From NCBI GenBank assembly GCA_003427395.1, contig BFEA01000157.1, positions 1,387,813 to 1,451,002 of the forward strand: 63,190 bases of DNA, in the 5' to 3' direction. The notes under the pieces were generated by a model that was not told the DNA's origin, did no database searches, and was given only the letters and a program-made list of their open reading frames with translations. The position numbers and the translations under genes are program-made. This stretch comes from Chara braunii (Eukaryota; Streptophyta; Charophyceae; Charales; Characeae). This document shows, piece by piece, positions 32,379 to 44,400 of this stretch; position 1 is the first letter of the stretch, and each line of letters starts with the position of its first letter.

Positions 32379-33314
32379 GTCTTAAATAAGGGGAGAGAAA
32401 AAAAAAAAGGATGAGAGAGGGGAAACAAATGGAGATAGGAATGAAGGGGAAGTAGGTTGAATTTTGGGGGCGACGGGGAGGTCTTTCCATCTTTCAAAAG
32501 GGGGCGGGAGAGGAAGAAAAATAGGGAAGAAAAGAACGGGGGTAGTGGGAAGAACATCGGTGGTGATAACTGATAGGTTTTTCGATTAAAGGAGAGTGGT
32601 ATGGAGGCGGCACCGTGAAATGTTACAAATGTTATGCGCCTCAGTAGTTTGTAACCCGCCATGGGCACTTCTGACCGATTGTGATGAAGCACATAAGATC
32701 GCATGTACCAATCTGACACACTCTTTGTCGATGCACTAACTATTTGTAAAGTGGTTTGGTCGTCGGGAGAACAACTCAGTTGTAGTTACAGTATGGTCCC
32801 GAGGGTCGAAGGTTTAAGGCTTCCAAACGACATAGAAAGTAGGCGCAAATAAGGCTCAAGATAAACCAGGATTAATTGGTTTTTACCGTTGATTCGTGGA
32901 TCGAAACTTGAGACATATTTTTCCTTAGACGTAAAGCAGCTGATTGAAATCAAGCGAGCTGGCAAAGACCAAGGTTTGAGTCGAGGAGTAGGCAAACAGC
33001 GGCAGATAGTGGGTTTAAACCACCTGTACATGGCCTCAGCCTTGCAGCAAAATAACTTGTCGCCACAAGAAGTAAAAGGCGGGCTCGGGGCAGGGTCGGA
33101 GCGTCAGAAGGTTTTCAAATTTTTGGGCCCATAAAAAATTCGTACGTCCAAAAAAACAAAACAAGCTTTGGCCGTGGTTGCAGTTGGATACATTTTTTGG
33201 AGTACTCGTGCGAGTTTGCCCTCAGAGAAGGCACTTTAGCAGAACGTAGAACACGGGGAGTTGGACTGTCGGACTCTCAAAAAAAGAACGAAAAAAACAA
33301 AAAGTCTCTCACTC
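32379..33314. other. No gene; shares a short repeat with 36.96-37.12 kb
   Basis: No domain seen. About 32945-33030 (ATCAAGCGAGCTGGCA and following CAGCAGATAGTGG-like text) is similar to about 36985-37060, so part is a dispersed repeat. Confidence 0.4.
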
Positions 33315-33572
33315 GCGGTTAATGGAAGGCTAAAAATTCAGGGGTTTTCGCAGCGTTTCGGAGTTCGCCAAATTTTTTTTTGAGTTTGGTGTTTTTGCTA
33401 AGTTTTTTGTTACTGCTCCGAATACGGCGGAACTGAATGCAGATATACCCTAAAACACATAGATAACAGGCAAAAAGAAAAACCGATAAAAAAGTAAAAA
33501 TTCAGGGAAATATGGCAGTTTCGGTGAAAAATTCGTCAAAATTCGGCGAATTTTGGGCCTTCCGTTAACCGC
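33315..33572. mobile_element. MITE-like terminal-inverted-repeat element, copy 1
   Basis: Starts GCGGTTAATGGAAGG and ends with the near reverse complement CCTTCCGTTAACCGC. The terminal repeats extend to about 25-28 bp with few mismatches. The AT-rich interior matches the copy at 38345-38715 over much of its length (GTTTTTGCTAAGTTTTT, GGCAAAAAGAAAAACC, ATATGGCAGTTTCGGTG). No transposase. Neighbouring sequence also partly repeats, so target duplication is unclear. Confidence 0.75.
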
Positions 33573-34469
33573 TTCTCGGCTAGTGTGAGTATGCCCTCAG
33601 CGAGAGCGTTTTGAGCAAGAGGAATATGCACTGCCTTGCTGGCAGGGCTAGGGAAAAAAAAAAAAAAAAAAACGATAGAAAAAAAAAAAAACAGCAACGT
33701 TTCCTTCTCCCCGTAATAGCAGTTGAGCAAATCCGGCGATTCAAAGAAGTTGCCAAACAGCGGCGCCGCCCAACATTTTGACGCGACGGCAGACTCCTTG
33801 GTGAGGGTTGAAAACGAAGAACGTTGAGGCGCCATGACGACAGTTTCGATGTGAGGACGAGAGTGCGGGGCCAGAGGACAGCAGGTGGATGATGAGGTGG
33901 GAGAGGGATTGTGGGACATGGAGGAGCAGGCTAGTGGTGTCTGGGCATTGCTAAAGGCTCTCCTGTTTGTTGTTTCTGTCACGTGCTTGCTTGCTTGAGA
34001 GGAAGAACATGGGGATAGCGTATCTCATATCATGGTCTCGTTCGAGAGGAGGAATGTTGTGGGGGGGAGTAAGGGGAGGCAGGCAGGGTTTCATGGGCTA
34101 GAGGGAGAGTATTACTAAAAGGAATGGAAAGAGGAACGCAGGAGTAAGGTTGTTGAAGACATGTCGTCTATAGGCGGGCGATGTCTGTGACAATGACACC
34201 CCTTCATCTCTTTGGGCTACCTGTGAGCGGGGGCTGGCAGGCTCAGCGGTTTAGTCTCGTGACGTGGTTTGGATTGTTGTGATGGTAATCCTAGCTGCGG
34301 TCCTATTATCTTCATCGTTCTGTTCTTTGGGATGGTTGAATAGTTGACAACCACAGGCAACCAAGTTGCTTGAGAGCCGATGAAGGAGGAGGTGAGGTTT
34401 GGAGAGAGGGCGGGTGCGTTTAGGGATTGTCGAGGGTAAGTTGTGTTCTTCCTCTTCACGTTTTGTAGT

Positions 34470-36746
34470 GATGATTCTGTGACGACCCTGACGAGATTCT
34501 TAACGATGTGATTCCTAGATAGTTTTGTCTAGTTCAATACCTGTTGGTATTTCTAACCTTGAATTCTAGATATGTAACGAAAATAGAACTAATATTTCTG
34601 ATTCTGAAGTTTGAAAATCAAGATTAAATCAAGATTAATTCTGACCTATTTTGCTTAACCTAGTTTGTTTGCCTATTTTTTTCGAATTTCATATCATTAG
34701 TCGTGTCGATTATCGTATGTTTTTTTGCTGAATTACTTTATGGGCAATACTCTTAGCCTGAGAATCGTAAATTAGAGGTTGAGCACATCTTATTTCTAAA
34801 AAGTAATTTTCAAATCTTAACTCAATCTCGTTTGATCTTCTGATTTGTGTCGATCCTTAAATTCATGAGGTAGGTAATCTTGATTTTAAAATTCTAGTCA
34901 CTATGTGTCTCCATTCAATTTATGATTGTCTGATCTTGATTTGCGACCCTTTTGAGGGCTTACATGTTGAAATTTCTTAGTGATGACATCATGTTCTTAA
35001 TGCTGGAATTTGCAACAGGGTGGGGGAGGGTTTATGGGGTGGATGTAATGCGTCTAGTTGGTAAGGGGGCTAGCCAGCCGGATGGAAATCGGGTATGGCA
35101 GCGGTGAGGCATGGTAAGTCCAGCCGAAGTAGGGCCAACAGGGAGGGGGGGAACTTTGGGGGATGGACCTCACCCAGTTGGCTAAAAACGTGATTGGCTA
35201 AAATTCAATTCTAAATTTCGATTCAAAACAAGTATTATGCTGTGAAAAAATATGTCTCAAATAGTGATTACTCAAATAATAGGTATTTTTTGTCGTTCTT
35301 GGCGATTGGGCCTCGGTCCGTGACGTTGTGGGATCCGGGAATGTATTATCTCCTTTAGGGTTGGAGTCCCTCCTTGCGAGGGTTACACAAGGTGGGTGGT
35401 TCTTGAGAGGGTAGGGGCGCGATTGAAGGTTTGTCCTTTTCTAGGTCACACTGTTTTTTGGGTCGGATCAGCTATGGCGGTTGGGGAGAGAGGACAAGGG
35501 GTGCTGATGTCAGCAGGGTGAGAGTTGAGAAGGTTGTTCTGCTTGGAGGGGGTGGAGCAGGAAGGAAGGGGGATCTCCGACTCTGTGGGGGCATACTATA
35601 GGGGGTACTGTATGTGACGGAGAGAGCATGAGGGGTATTCTGGAGGCTGTTCTGAACTGGGGTGGGGAGGTGAGGGGGCGCCTTCCCGCGGAGGCAGTGA
35701 ACGGACAGAGGGTTGTTTTTTGGGGGAGAGGAGTAATCCCTTTGGTTCTTGTGACCCCTTTCATGTAACTGAGACCTCAATAGGCGTTGGACTTTCCATG
35801 GGGTTTTCCGTCTTCCTGTGGGAATAGTAGGCGTTGAAACGCTCATGTGATTTTTTGGAATCTTTTGATTTTCTGTTTTCCTAATTGAAAAATTCTTCCA
35901 AGGTTTGGTGCTGAAAGCAGGGGGTAGTGGTGTTGTGACGGTGGGAGATGACGCACTCTGTGACGAACGGGCTAGCCTGTAGGGTTGAAATAGGGTACCG
36001 CAGCGGTGAAGATGGTGGCTTCACTGTGTACGACTTGCCGGAGTAGGGTTGAGAATGGTTTTTTGGGGAGATACTTGCAAGATGAATGATGGGATCTACA
36101 ACTATGGTGCTGATTGGTAGCTTGACTGGTATTTGCCTTAGTCCTGAGTTCCGGTGGTTTGCGAATAGACGAGGCCAGAACGATGCTGGTCGGTGCTGAG
36201 GCTTGGTTGCGCTGCCCTGTAACGCAAGTTGTATGAGGGCATGAGACCTGGTAGAGAGATCTGGGGAGTTGTCGAGGGTGGAAGGCACTCTAGTATCTTT
36301 TGGTGAGTTGGTGCCTAGTCGATGTTAGCCGGAGCCGGGGCGGGTCGCTTTGCTCTGTGGCCCAGCAGATGGGGGGGTTCTGGGGTGGGTCATGCCACCC
36401 TTTAACCTAGTAGTTGGGGGCATGAGGCCCGGTAGAGATTGGGCATCGGGATATAGGGGTGAGGCATATAGGGTTGGACTGCCAAAAGGCCCTAAAGCAG
36501 GTGGTTCTTTCGTTCTGAATGCTCCTTTGATCCGAGCTTTGGAGGATAGAGAATTTTAGTGTTCTTGTGCAAAGTTGTTTTTCTTAGTTGAAGACGGGTA
36601 ATGGCCCCGGTACCTCAAGGATTTTCCCATAAATTTCTCAATTTCTCAATATGATCTTAAATGGGACACTGGGCCCGGTTCCCAGCGCGTGCTGCTTCCC
36701 ACGAATAGATTGGAGCGTGTTCCATTAAAAAAAAAAAAAAAAAAAG
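34470..36746 (+). mobile_element. Poly-A retroposon, second copy of the 19.2-20.77 kb family
   Basis: Right end: GGGACACTGGGCCC, CCACGAATAGATTGGAGC, then an A-run at about 36727-36746, almost as at 20689-20767. Further left are the shared GGTAATGGCCCCGGTA and repeated GCATGAGGCCCGGTAGAGAT motifs. Minus-strand Pro/Ser-rich open frames occur at corresponding places in both copies (19788-20234, 35472-35846) but are compositionally biased. Left end uncertain. No RT or endonuclease motif found. Confidence 0.5.
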
Positions 36747-37127
36747 GAAAGTGATCATTTGCATATGACCTCCATGACGTCCTTTCACGACATTATTGCT
36801 CTCTGGCATGTTTGTTCCTTTCTTTTCTTTTCTTTTTTCGGTTCAGGCAGACTGGCGGCACCGGTGCCACTTCCGGAATTCCCACTGCGGGTACCCTCAC
36901 GCAGAAGGCTCGGAAAATAGTGGCGCGCAGTGGGCAAGTAGGTTCGGGATTTTAGGTGCGGGTGTACTGGTGGTTTAAACCAACTTGAGGAATCAAGCGA
37001 GCTGGCAGGGGTATAGGGTTTGGGTGCAGGAGTAAAAAAACAGCAGCAGATAGTGGTAGATGAGTGATGGGAACCTAACAGGTTGGTAGTGGTACGGGGT
37101 TTGGGTAGGCAGAAGTTGGTACGATGG

Positions 37128-37206
<79 letters not shown>
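37128..37206. repeat. (GA)n microsatellite
   Basis: Pure GA tract of about 79 bp. Confidence 0.98.
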
Positions 37207-37211
<5 letters not shown>

Positions 37212-37493
37212 TGAACCTGCTTCTCATGCCACTTAAGGACTATGGAGAAAGGAAAAAGTGGTAGACTTCTTCCCCCATGCCCGAGAACGAGTACCCAAGC
37301 ATCCTAGATACTTCCTGTCCTTTTCAAGAAAGATTTTAGGGCTTGCAGGAAAATCTCATATGGAGATCCTCTCATCCGCAACTCGTGTTGCAGAGAAAGT
37401 AGGAACAGGAATCCACCCATTGTTTCATTATTAGGGCCCCAGGCTCTATATAAGCACGAAGGAGCCACAACATATTTTGTTCTTTGCAAGAGA

Positions 37494-39540
37494 ATGATCG
37501 AAAATTCTGGAGCTTATTGGGCCATGTCCCCAAGGACTAGCTCATCGGGTACTGCGGTGATTATTCATTCTAAATCCAGGGGAGCTCAGACGTTGCAAGT
37601 AGATTCAGTTCTTAGCGATAACAGAGAGGGAAGATGGGTCAAAGTAGATTTCGACTACAAACACGAGTGCTCCCAACTTCTTTCATTGCATTGTCTCATC
37701 TCTCATCAACAGAGAGTTGAGCTCATAGACTCTTTCTCTGCACTGTACCACTCTATCTCATCTGATTATGACGGGAGATTGGAATGCGACACCAGAAGAG
37801 GGTCTAGATAGAATGTCCAGGGGAGTATCGACCATGGAGGGAGCAGTTTGGGAAGCGGCAATAAAGTGTCTAGTTGCGGAACCGATTTATCCCTCTCATC
37901 ATGTATGCTTACCTACCACTCTCCTTTTTGTTGACGATCTTACCGTTTTGATTAGAGCCTCCAACGCTTCACTTCAAGCTCTTACACGTACTATGCAAGC
38001 CTTCCAGATGGTAGCTGAAATGAATGTCAATTGGCCGAAAACTACTGGTTGATAGCTGTCGGAAATGGAGCAACCATCTCAGGACATCACGCCCAGAGGG
38101 TTTACATGGCAGGATCCCAAGACTCCATTGAGGTTCCTAGGCATAAATCTTACAAACGCAGAACCTGATCAAGCGATGGCTCCAAAGATGCTAACGCGTA
38201 TGATTCACAAATTGGATAGCTAGACCAGTATCTACACCTTAGTATTTGGAAGAGCTCAGGTACTCAATGCCCCCATCTTCTCTATGCTCTGGTATGCAGC
38301 ATCCATTTGGACCTCGGAGTGCAGAATGACAAAGGCTCTTCACTAGCGGTTAATGGAAGACCAAAAATTCGGGGTTTTTCGTCGCGTTGCTAAAAGCGAT
38401 GTTGTCGAAACTTTTGCGAACAAACCATGTAGGGTCATAATACAAACAACAAAAAAACAAATAGGCAAGAGTACTATAAAACCTTATTCGGCGTAACTTT
38501 CGAAGTTCGTCAAATATTTCTTGGAGTCCGATGTTTTTGCTAAGTTTTTCTTTACTGGTCCAAATGCGATGAAATTGAATACAGATATACTGTAAAGCAC
38601 ATACATATCAGGCAAAAAGAAAAACCAAGAAAAAAGTAAAAATTCGGGAAAATATGGCAGTTTCGGTGAAAATTTTGCCAAAATCCGCCGAAATTTGGGT
38701 CTTCCATTAACTGCTTCTCAGACTCTCAAAACATGTTCTACAACTTATTTGTGGACTGGTAATCCTTCTACCCAGAGTTTCATTCCACGGTTGTTTGGGG
38801 GTTATCTCACACAACCGAAGGGACAAGGAGGTCTAGGAATTTTGGACACAGTCACACAGGCCAAAGCTTTGCAGACCAAGTGGATAGTGAAGCTGCTTAC
38901 TAACCACACACTGTCATGGAATTCCTTGACACTCTACAAAATCAGACAACTCTCAAAGGCCTCTTCCCCGGCTAATATGAGAGGATATTTTTTATCGTTG
39001 TTCAAATCATGGTCCGCCCGCCCAAGAGTACTGCATCAGCATCACCATCAACCGCAACACGTCTCGCAGGAGGATTACTGGATGTACCCCATCAAATCTT
39101 GGAGAGGGATCTTCCCAGCTAGGACGCGACGATCAACAAATAGGGAAGAAGTGTTAAGGCAACCGCTCTTCTGCAACCACTGGATCAAAAATCAAGTTGA
39201 TAAACCGTGGACACTAACGATCCAAGATGGACGCTGGATTAAGTGGGTGGAGAAGGGCGTATGGAAAATGAGTCATATTTGGAACCACCAACACAACCGA
39301 TGGAAAAACATGTCCGGAACTCCGGGATACGCTCAAGGGTTGCCATAATCTGCTAGATAATCTCACAACCCTCCTTCAATCAATTCCACCAGAATGGTTG
39401 CAGCTTCTACAAACCCCCTCCAAATAGACAGCAGGAGAGTGGGCTAAGGGAAGATGGGAAGTTATCCCGACAGTGACCCTATCTTTCGTCAAGCGTATAT
39501 GTCCAGCAGGAGAATGGACGTTTGGTCAATTCATGACATA
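37494..39540 (+). pseudogene. Internally deleted LINE ORF2 relic
   Basis: Plus-strand LINE. Endonuclease part at 37494-37860 (SSSGTAVIIH, GRWVKVDFDY, then MTGDWNATPE with the Asp/Asn motif). It then jumps near 37860 to the RT palm (LLFVDDLTVLIRAS, a VDD version of the F/YxDD box), skipping the endonuclease C-terminus and the RT fingers. RT thumb and connector at 38050-38340 (FLGINLTNAEPD), a MITE-like element at 38345-38715, then continuation at 38716-39348 (QPKGQGGLGILD) into the zf-RVT approach region and FGQFMTYSIRDRL at about 39520-39555, where the inverted repeat begins. Stops and frame changes throughout. Confidence 0.85.
38345..38715. mobile_element. MITE-like element, copy 2, inside LINE relic
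   Basis: Terminal inverted repeats: AGCGGTTAATGGAAGACC at the left and the reverse complement of AGCAGTTAATGGAAGACC at the right, extending further with AAAWTTCGG. About 371 bp, no transposase. LINE sequence resumes on both sides. TCTTCACT before and TCTCAGAC after are not convincing target duplications. Confidence 0.82.
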
Positions 39541-39760
39541 TAGCATCCGGGACAGACTACAAGCGTCCTCGCTAAGACAAGTAAAGCTAAAATAACGACC
39601 AAGACGTCAGCAGTGAAGAACGGGAGAGTGATTGTCAAGTCTTCATCTAGAATCACTCTCTTGTTCTTCACTGCTGACGTCTTGGTCGTTACTTTAGCTT
39701 CACTTGTCTTAGCGAGGACACTTATAGTCTGTCCCGGATGCTTTATGTTATGAATTGACC
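39524..39760. repeat. 237-bp near-perfect inverted repeat
   Basis: Arms of about 108 bp with only a handful of mismatches and a loop of about 18 nt around 39637-39655. The left arm continues LINE zf-RVT-region coding sequence; the right arm is its inverted copy. Transcription from either side would give a long hairpin RNA. Confidence 0.92.
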
Positions 39761-39778
39761 ACAACACCGATCCCTTAT

Positions 39779-39983
39779 CTTGTAGAACTTTTATGGCCCA
39801 ATCAGGTGAATTCAGGAATAGAGGAGTGGGAAAGTTTAAAAGACATTAATCTTAGCGAAATTAACATGTTGTTCGCAAATTTTAGAAACGCGGGTGCCTG
39901 AGAATCCCTTGTTTTATAGAACTTCTATGAACCAATCAGGTGAATTCAGGAACAGAGGAGTGGGGAAGTTTAGAAGACATTCC
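39779..39983. repeat. Partial direct duplication (about 70 bp, 130-bp spacing)
   Basis: 39779-39848 and 39908-39983 share AATCAGGTGAATTCAGGAA and flanking text with few differences. Both lie at the 3' edge of the minus-strand Penelope-like relic. Confidence 0.8.
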
Positions 39984-40260
39984 TTTTATTTGGAAACCTG
40001 TTTCAATAATTTCTTTGTTATTTTTTATATTTTTTCCATCGATTCTATTGAGGGCATTCGACAAGTCGGAGGGGCTGTTAAGGTTAAAAGCACAGGAGGG
40101 AGGAATTTCTGAGAGGATGAGATTGAGAGGCTTAACAACCAGTTTATAAAACATATTCACTGGATCCAAAGAAGAGGGACAGACTGATCATCATCTTTTG
40201 TATATCTTTGTGTTCAGATATACTATACTCATTGTCGACCTGTCCTCCTTTCTTCAACGA
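39850..40260 (-). pseudogene. Penelope-like RT fragment (PLE-A)
   Basis: Minus-strand fragment resembling the RT start in the plus-strand copies at 49.4 and 53.1 kb. NMFYKLVVKPLNLIL and CAFNLNSPSDL align with KRVARVVNLLL and HFNLHCTTDM there, and FQIKGMSSKLPH aligns with the next motif. The catalytic-palm part that should follow is missing where the duplication and inverted repeat begin. Very degenerate; the assignment rests on comparison with the other copies in this window. Confidence 0.5.
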
Positions 40261-41670
40261 TGCGACAGTATTAAATTTAAGTGATTTATAAGTGTCAATG
40301 TTTCACGGTATTTCTTATAGAAAAGAGCTATAGAGGGAGCGTTTTAGACCAAGGAGCCCATGTTATTAAGAAATAGTTTATCCAAACCTGAACACTAAAC
40401 CATTTGGCAGCAAACTAGAGTATCCCCCGGGTTATTGTCGATAGGAGTTATAACCAAACCTTTCAGATTATCTATAAATCGTCGTTCCTCTTCTGAAAGA
40501 ATTATTAAAGTATGAAAAACAAAATGCCCGAGTAGGTTCAAGTTGGTTGCATAGGATACAGGAAGTGTCTTTTATGGCAGAGGCAATATTTTTTTAAATC
40601 CTCATGGATTTGTTCTTAGTAGGAACCAAAATATTTTTAGTATTCGTGATCATGTCCGAAACACCTTCATGCGTAGATAGATGAAAACAAATACACGAGT
40701 CAATTTTTGGAAGGTCGTGATCATCACATTAGCAGACAACAACATTATGGCCCTCATAGTCCTGATGATTGTGTAGGATAGGGCCGATTAAATTAACTTC
40801 TTTTTCATACCACTCAAAGATGACGAAAGAGAGGTTCGACAATACAAGGAGGAAGGAATTCATTTTTTCATAAGGGTGACATGAGGGAAGGAATAACTCA
40901 TTTGCAAAGAAACGCCGAGTAGAAAATTTTTATCATAATTTTTAGATGAATATTAAAATTAAACGAGCTTAATGTGATCCACAATACCTTTAAGCGACGA
41001 CCATGACGATTTCTCTTAGAAGAAGGAGGTAGCTTAGAACAGGAACGAAATGGCAGTGAGAACTAAGGGATAAAGTTGTTGTCGAGAGAGGGGATTTGTG
41101 AGAACGTCAAAGAGTTTAGGTTTGTGTACCAGTAGTTTAAAACATTTCAGGGAGATGTTTTTAAAGATAAAATTTTCACCCTTTCGAATATCCTTTTGGA
41201 TTTTTTTCAACTCGTAACATTTACTCTGGGGAAAAGATCATAGAACCACTAAAACATCTTCTTATAATTCTCCAGGAATCATCCCACAGTCTTTCACCAA
41301 TGAAGAGGATTGTGACATAAAATTTTGAAGATAGAGTAGTAAGAAAAACAAGAATAAAGCAGAAGTTGTAAGAACAAAGGTTGATATTAGGATAACAGAA
41401 GGAGATAGGGCTAAGGTCAGAAGAGAAAGAGGGTTTATAATTTTTCCTACCTCATTTTATTTTGCATTTTTATTGTCGTCTTAAAATTTAAACGTGTTAT
41501 ATTATCACTAGAATTCAAAAAGGAATAAAAATTATTGATCAACCTTTAGTCAAATTTTCAAGTGCGTCGCTAGAAATAACAATAGGAATGGCCATATAAT
41601 TATACCAACTAATGATTTCTAACCACCTTTAGAGTTTTAGATCAACACAAAAAGGAACATTTTTTCAAAT
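40261..41670. other. AT-rich decayed interior of PLE-A
   Basis: No readable domain. By position it should correspond to the region between GIY-YIG and RT of the Penelope-like element. Confidence 0.35.
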
Positions 41671-41677
41671 GCTTTGA

Positions 41678-41890
41678 CTATCTGCAATATACATTGTGAT
41701 TAGTAGCTCCAATATAACATTGCTTAAAGAAAGGCAAGATAATCAAGTAAGCACAAGGAGTAGAGCAGCCGGGAGCAAAACCATTATCTAGAAACTGCGT
41801 AATGAGTGTGGCGAATTTAGAGGCCCATGGAATATCACCTTCCAGAATTATGATACACATGAGAATTCTTAAAGAGTTTTCGATCATCAT
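41678..41890 (-). pseudogene. GIY-YIG-like endonuclease remnant (PLE-A)
   Basis: The minus strand encodes IPWASKFATLI, then CAYLIILPFFKQCYIGATN, a GIY-YIG-type pattern (Y-x-I ... YIG-x-T). The plus-strand copy at 47.7-47.95 kb has IPWGSKFTPSI followed by VVYVL...YISST in the same spacing. GIY-YIG nucleases accompany RT in Penelope-like elements. It lies on the ORF1 side of the RT, i.e. N-terminal. The region after YIGATN is unreadable. Confidence 0.55.
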
Positions 41891-42099
41891 AATAAAAAAG
41901 CTACCAATTCCTTGCGTTTCGTGCTCCTACTCAAATTTTGAAACCATGGCTAACGCTCATATTTTAATAGACTGATGCAATCCGATTGACTATTATCACT
42001 ATCCTTCCTTGTTGCCTCATCAAAATATTGCCTAGTGCGAAATTCTGCCTACTTCATTACCGACTTATCCTTTACAAGATAATTGTTGCCTAGTTTCTT

Positions 42100-43600
42100 A
42101 CAATCAGCCTTAGCTCCTCCCATAAAAGCTTCATCAGCAAGCGCCTGTATTCCATCATATACTCCAAATGACTGTTAGCAAGTGGGTGAACAAAAGTCGT
42201 GGAAACTTAACGTGGGCGAAATAACATAGGGGAGACAAGATGACGTTGAAGAATTTCATCAATCAAGAGCGCACATCCTTTTTGGGTGGGAGTTTTGTTT
42301 AAGATGGGAGGAGAAGATGTTTTTGGGGATTGCGAGGCAGGAGGTGAAGCAAAGTTGTTGGTGGGAGGGTTCACAGTGCAAGGTAAAACGGTAGAAGGTG
42401 GAGGTATGGAGGAAGTAGTTGGATCGGCAGGGGGTTGGGTCCGTTTGCACTATATGGGGTTGGACTAGAGCCGATGTGGCAGACAACGAGAATCTTTTAA
42501 TGACCTTTCTTATCTCCATGATCTTCATATCCCTCTTTTTTTCTCTTTTTTCCTGTGCTTGCAACTCCTTTTTCATCATCTCATTTCCCTCACCTATCTT
42601 TCTTCGTTGATAGAGACCCCAAAACTTAGAATCAATTTTGTGCCTCCCTTTCATCGGTTTGAAAGGAGGGTTAGACATGATGCCAACTTCATTACTCCTC
42701 TTCTTCTCGCCGAAGACTTTAGTTAGTTCTGAAGTTCATGTTTTATGCCAATGCTTTTATTTGTTTTTATACTTTGTCACTTGTTGTTGACGAGGTAGGT
42801 GCAGATGTCATGCTCTTCAGTTGCGCTTTCAGAAGTTGGATATCCTCAGACTCATGAGTGTCTTTTGCAAGGATCACTCTACCCTAGATTTTAGTTATCT
42901 CAATTTTTGTATGTCGCGAACGAAGCTTGCAACACCTTAATGTACTCAGTGTGCCTCCTCTCAGCATCCTGGCTTCTTCATGTTTTCTAACGCACTTTTC
43001 CCTCTTCTTTGCTTCTTCCTCCTCCTTCTCCGTTGTCTCTTCTTAACCTTAGCTTCCTTCGCACGTTGTCTAGCAAATCTCTCCTTCTCCTCCTTGGCCT
43101 TGTTACAGGTCTTTTGTTCTTTAGCTCTTTGTGTGTCGATTCACAATGCTAGATCTTCCACACGCATCGCTATAGTAGAAACTTGCGTAGAGCGGCAAGA
43201 GCGGTCGTGGTTGCAGTTGAAATGAGAAAGTAAAATTGGGTGATGGGTAATGGGGGGGGAAGAGTGGGAGGAGGAGGAGGAGCAGGGAGCAAGAGGGTTG
43301 CGAACAATTAAGATCTTGCAAGGGGGGGCACAAATGAAGCATTAGGATTCGCAGGATTATGGCCGGCGTTCAGTTGGGCTTGTACATTTGAGCGATATGG
43401 GCATTGTTTTGAAATGTGCTCATATTCAAAGCAAGTCCAACATTGAACATTAAAATTCATAATTCCTCTTTGGAGAGGCGGTTGACCAAGGATCGAAGCA
43501 CCTAAAGAAATGATAACAAAGATAGAGTAAGTAACAAAAGATAGAAGGTGATAGGAACAAATACCTGTTAGTAAAATTTCACAAGGTGATAGTAACAAAT
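42100..43600 (-). pseudogene. PLE-A ORF1: CCHC knuckle and coiled coil
   Basis: From 43598 leftwards: an intact CX2CX4HX4C knuckle, CWTCFEYEHISKQC (43401-43442), a Pro-rich segment (about 43250-43310), charged coiled-coil text with stops (42700-43200), then 42400-42678 rich in Lys/Glu (GNEMMKKELQAQEKREKK). The layout knuckle, poly-Pro, coiled coil matches 46189-47385 on the other strand. Likely a nucleic-acid-binding ORF1. Broken. Confidence 0.6.
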
Positions 43601-43669
43601 AGCTGATAGTAAAATTTCACACTCACCAAGTAGTGTCTAACTCTGCTATGGTTAGTGTGTGCAGGAGAG

Positions 43670-43989
43670 TTGGAAATGAGTGGGAACGGATGGTTATCGT
43701 CATTCGTTGAAATCCTCCAAGTGGTTGTAGAGAAGGTAGTCCGGAGAATATAGATACAAAGAAGATGTTAATGCAAAGTAGTAAAGCAACCGAAATCCCC
43801 TTAAGAGGTGATGAAGCAATAGTTCACCAAAGAGATTTCGAAAAAGAGAAGGAAACTATCTAATAGTCACAACCAAACCATTCACTAAACATGTGCATCA
43901 CAGAACCAAAACCATTTCTATCTACGAAACAGATGCTCGAGTACAAGCTTAGAGTTGTGTGTGTGTGTGTGTGTGTGCACGTGCGTGCG

Positions 43990-44062
<73 letters not shown>

Positions 44063-44321
44063 AAGAGAGACGAAGCATGTGAGAGTTAGCAACTAATGTG
44101 CTAAGAGGACCATAAAAGGGAAAAAGCAAGAGCATTTTATGTATACGGAGAGGCAAAATGAGGACATATTTGCTTGGACATGGAAATGAAATGGAATTGA
44201 TGAAGAACCATACATACCAAGTTGCAAGAACGGAGAAAGAGTTGCAGGACAGCTGACCCATCCACATACTGTAATCTGGACTTCTCCCGACCGTCGTCCA
44301 TAAATGTGATCCAAACTAAGG

Positions 44322-44381
<60 letters not shown>

Positions 44382-44400
44382 CAAAATTGAAGGTGGACAT
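43670..44400. repeat. Composite dispersed repeat R1-GA-R3-R2-GA
   Basis: R1 (43670-43900) matches 31850-32110; a (GT)n(GA)n tract (about 43960-44057); R3 (44062-44160) matches 14392-14490; R2 (44155-44325) matches 31640-31800; then (GA)n 44326-44378. One locus thus joins parts seen separately elsewhere, suggesting the complete form of a GA-carrying non-autonomous element. Confidence 0.7.

Noticed and set aside
37440-37458. TATA box (CTATATAAGC) before a LINE relic
   Set aside because: Isolated match; the downstream LINE is broken and there is no sign that transcription starts there.
40380-40460. RT palm motif 4 of PLE-A
   Set aside because: A loose resemblance, but it lies upstream of the RT start on the minus strand, so the order is wrong.
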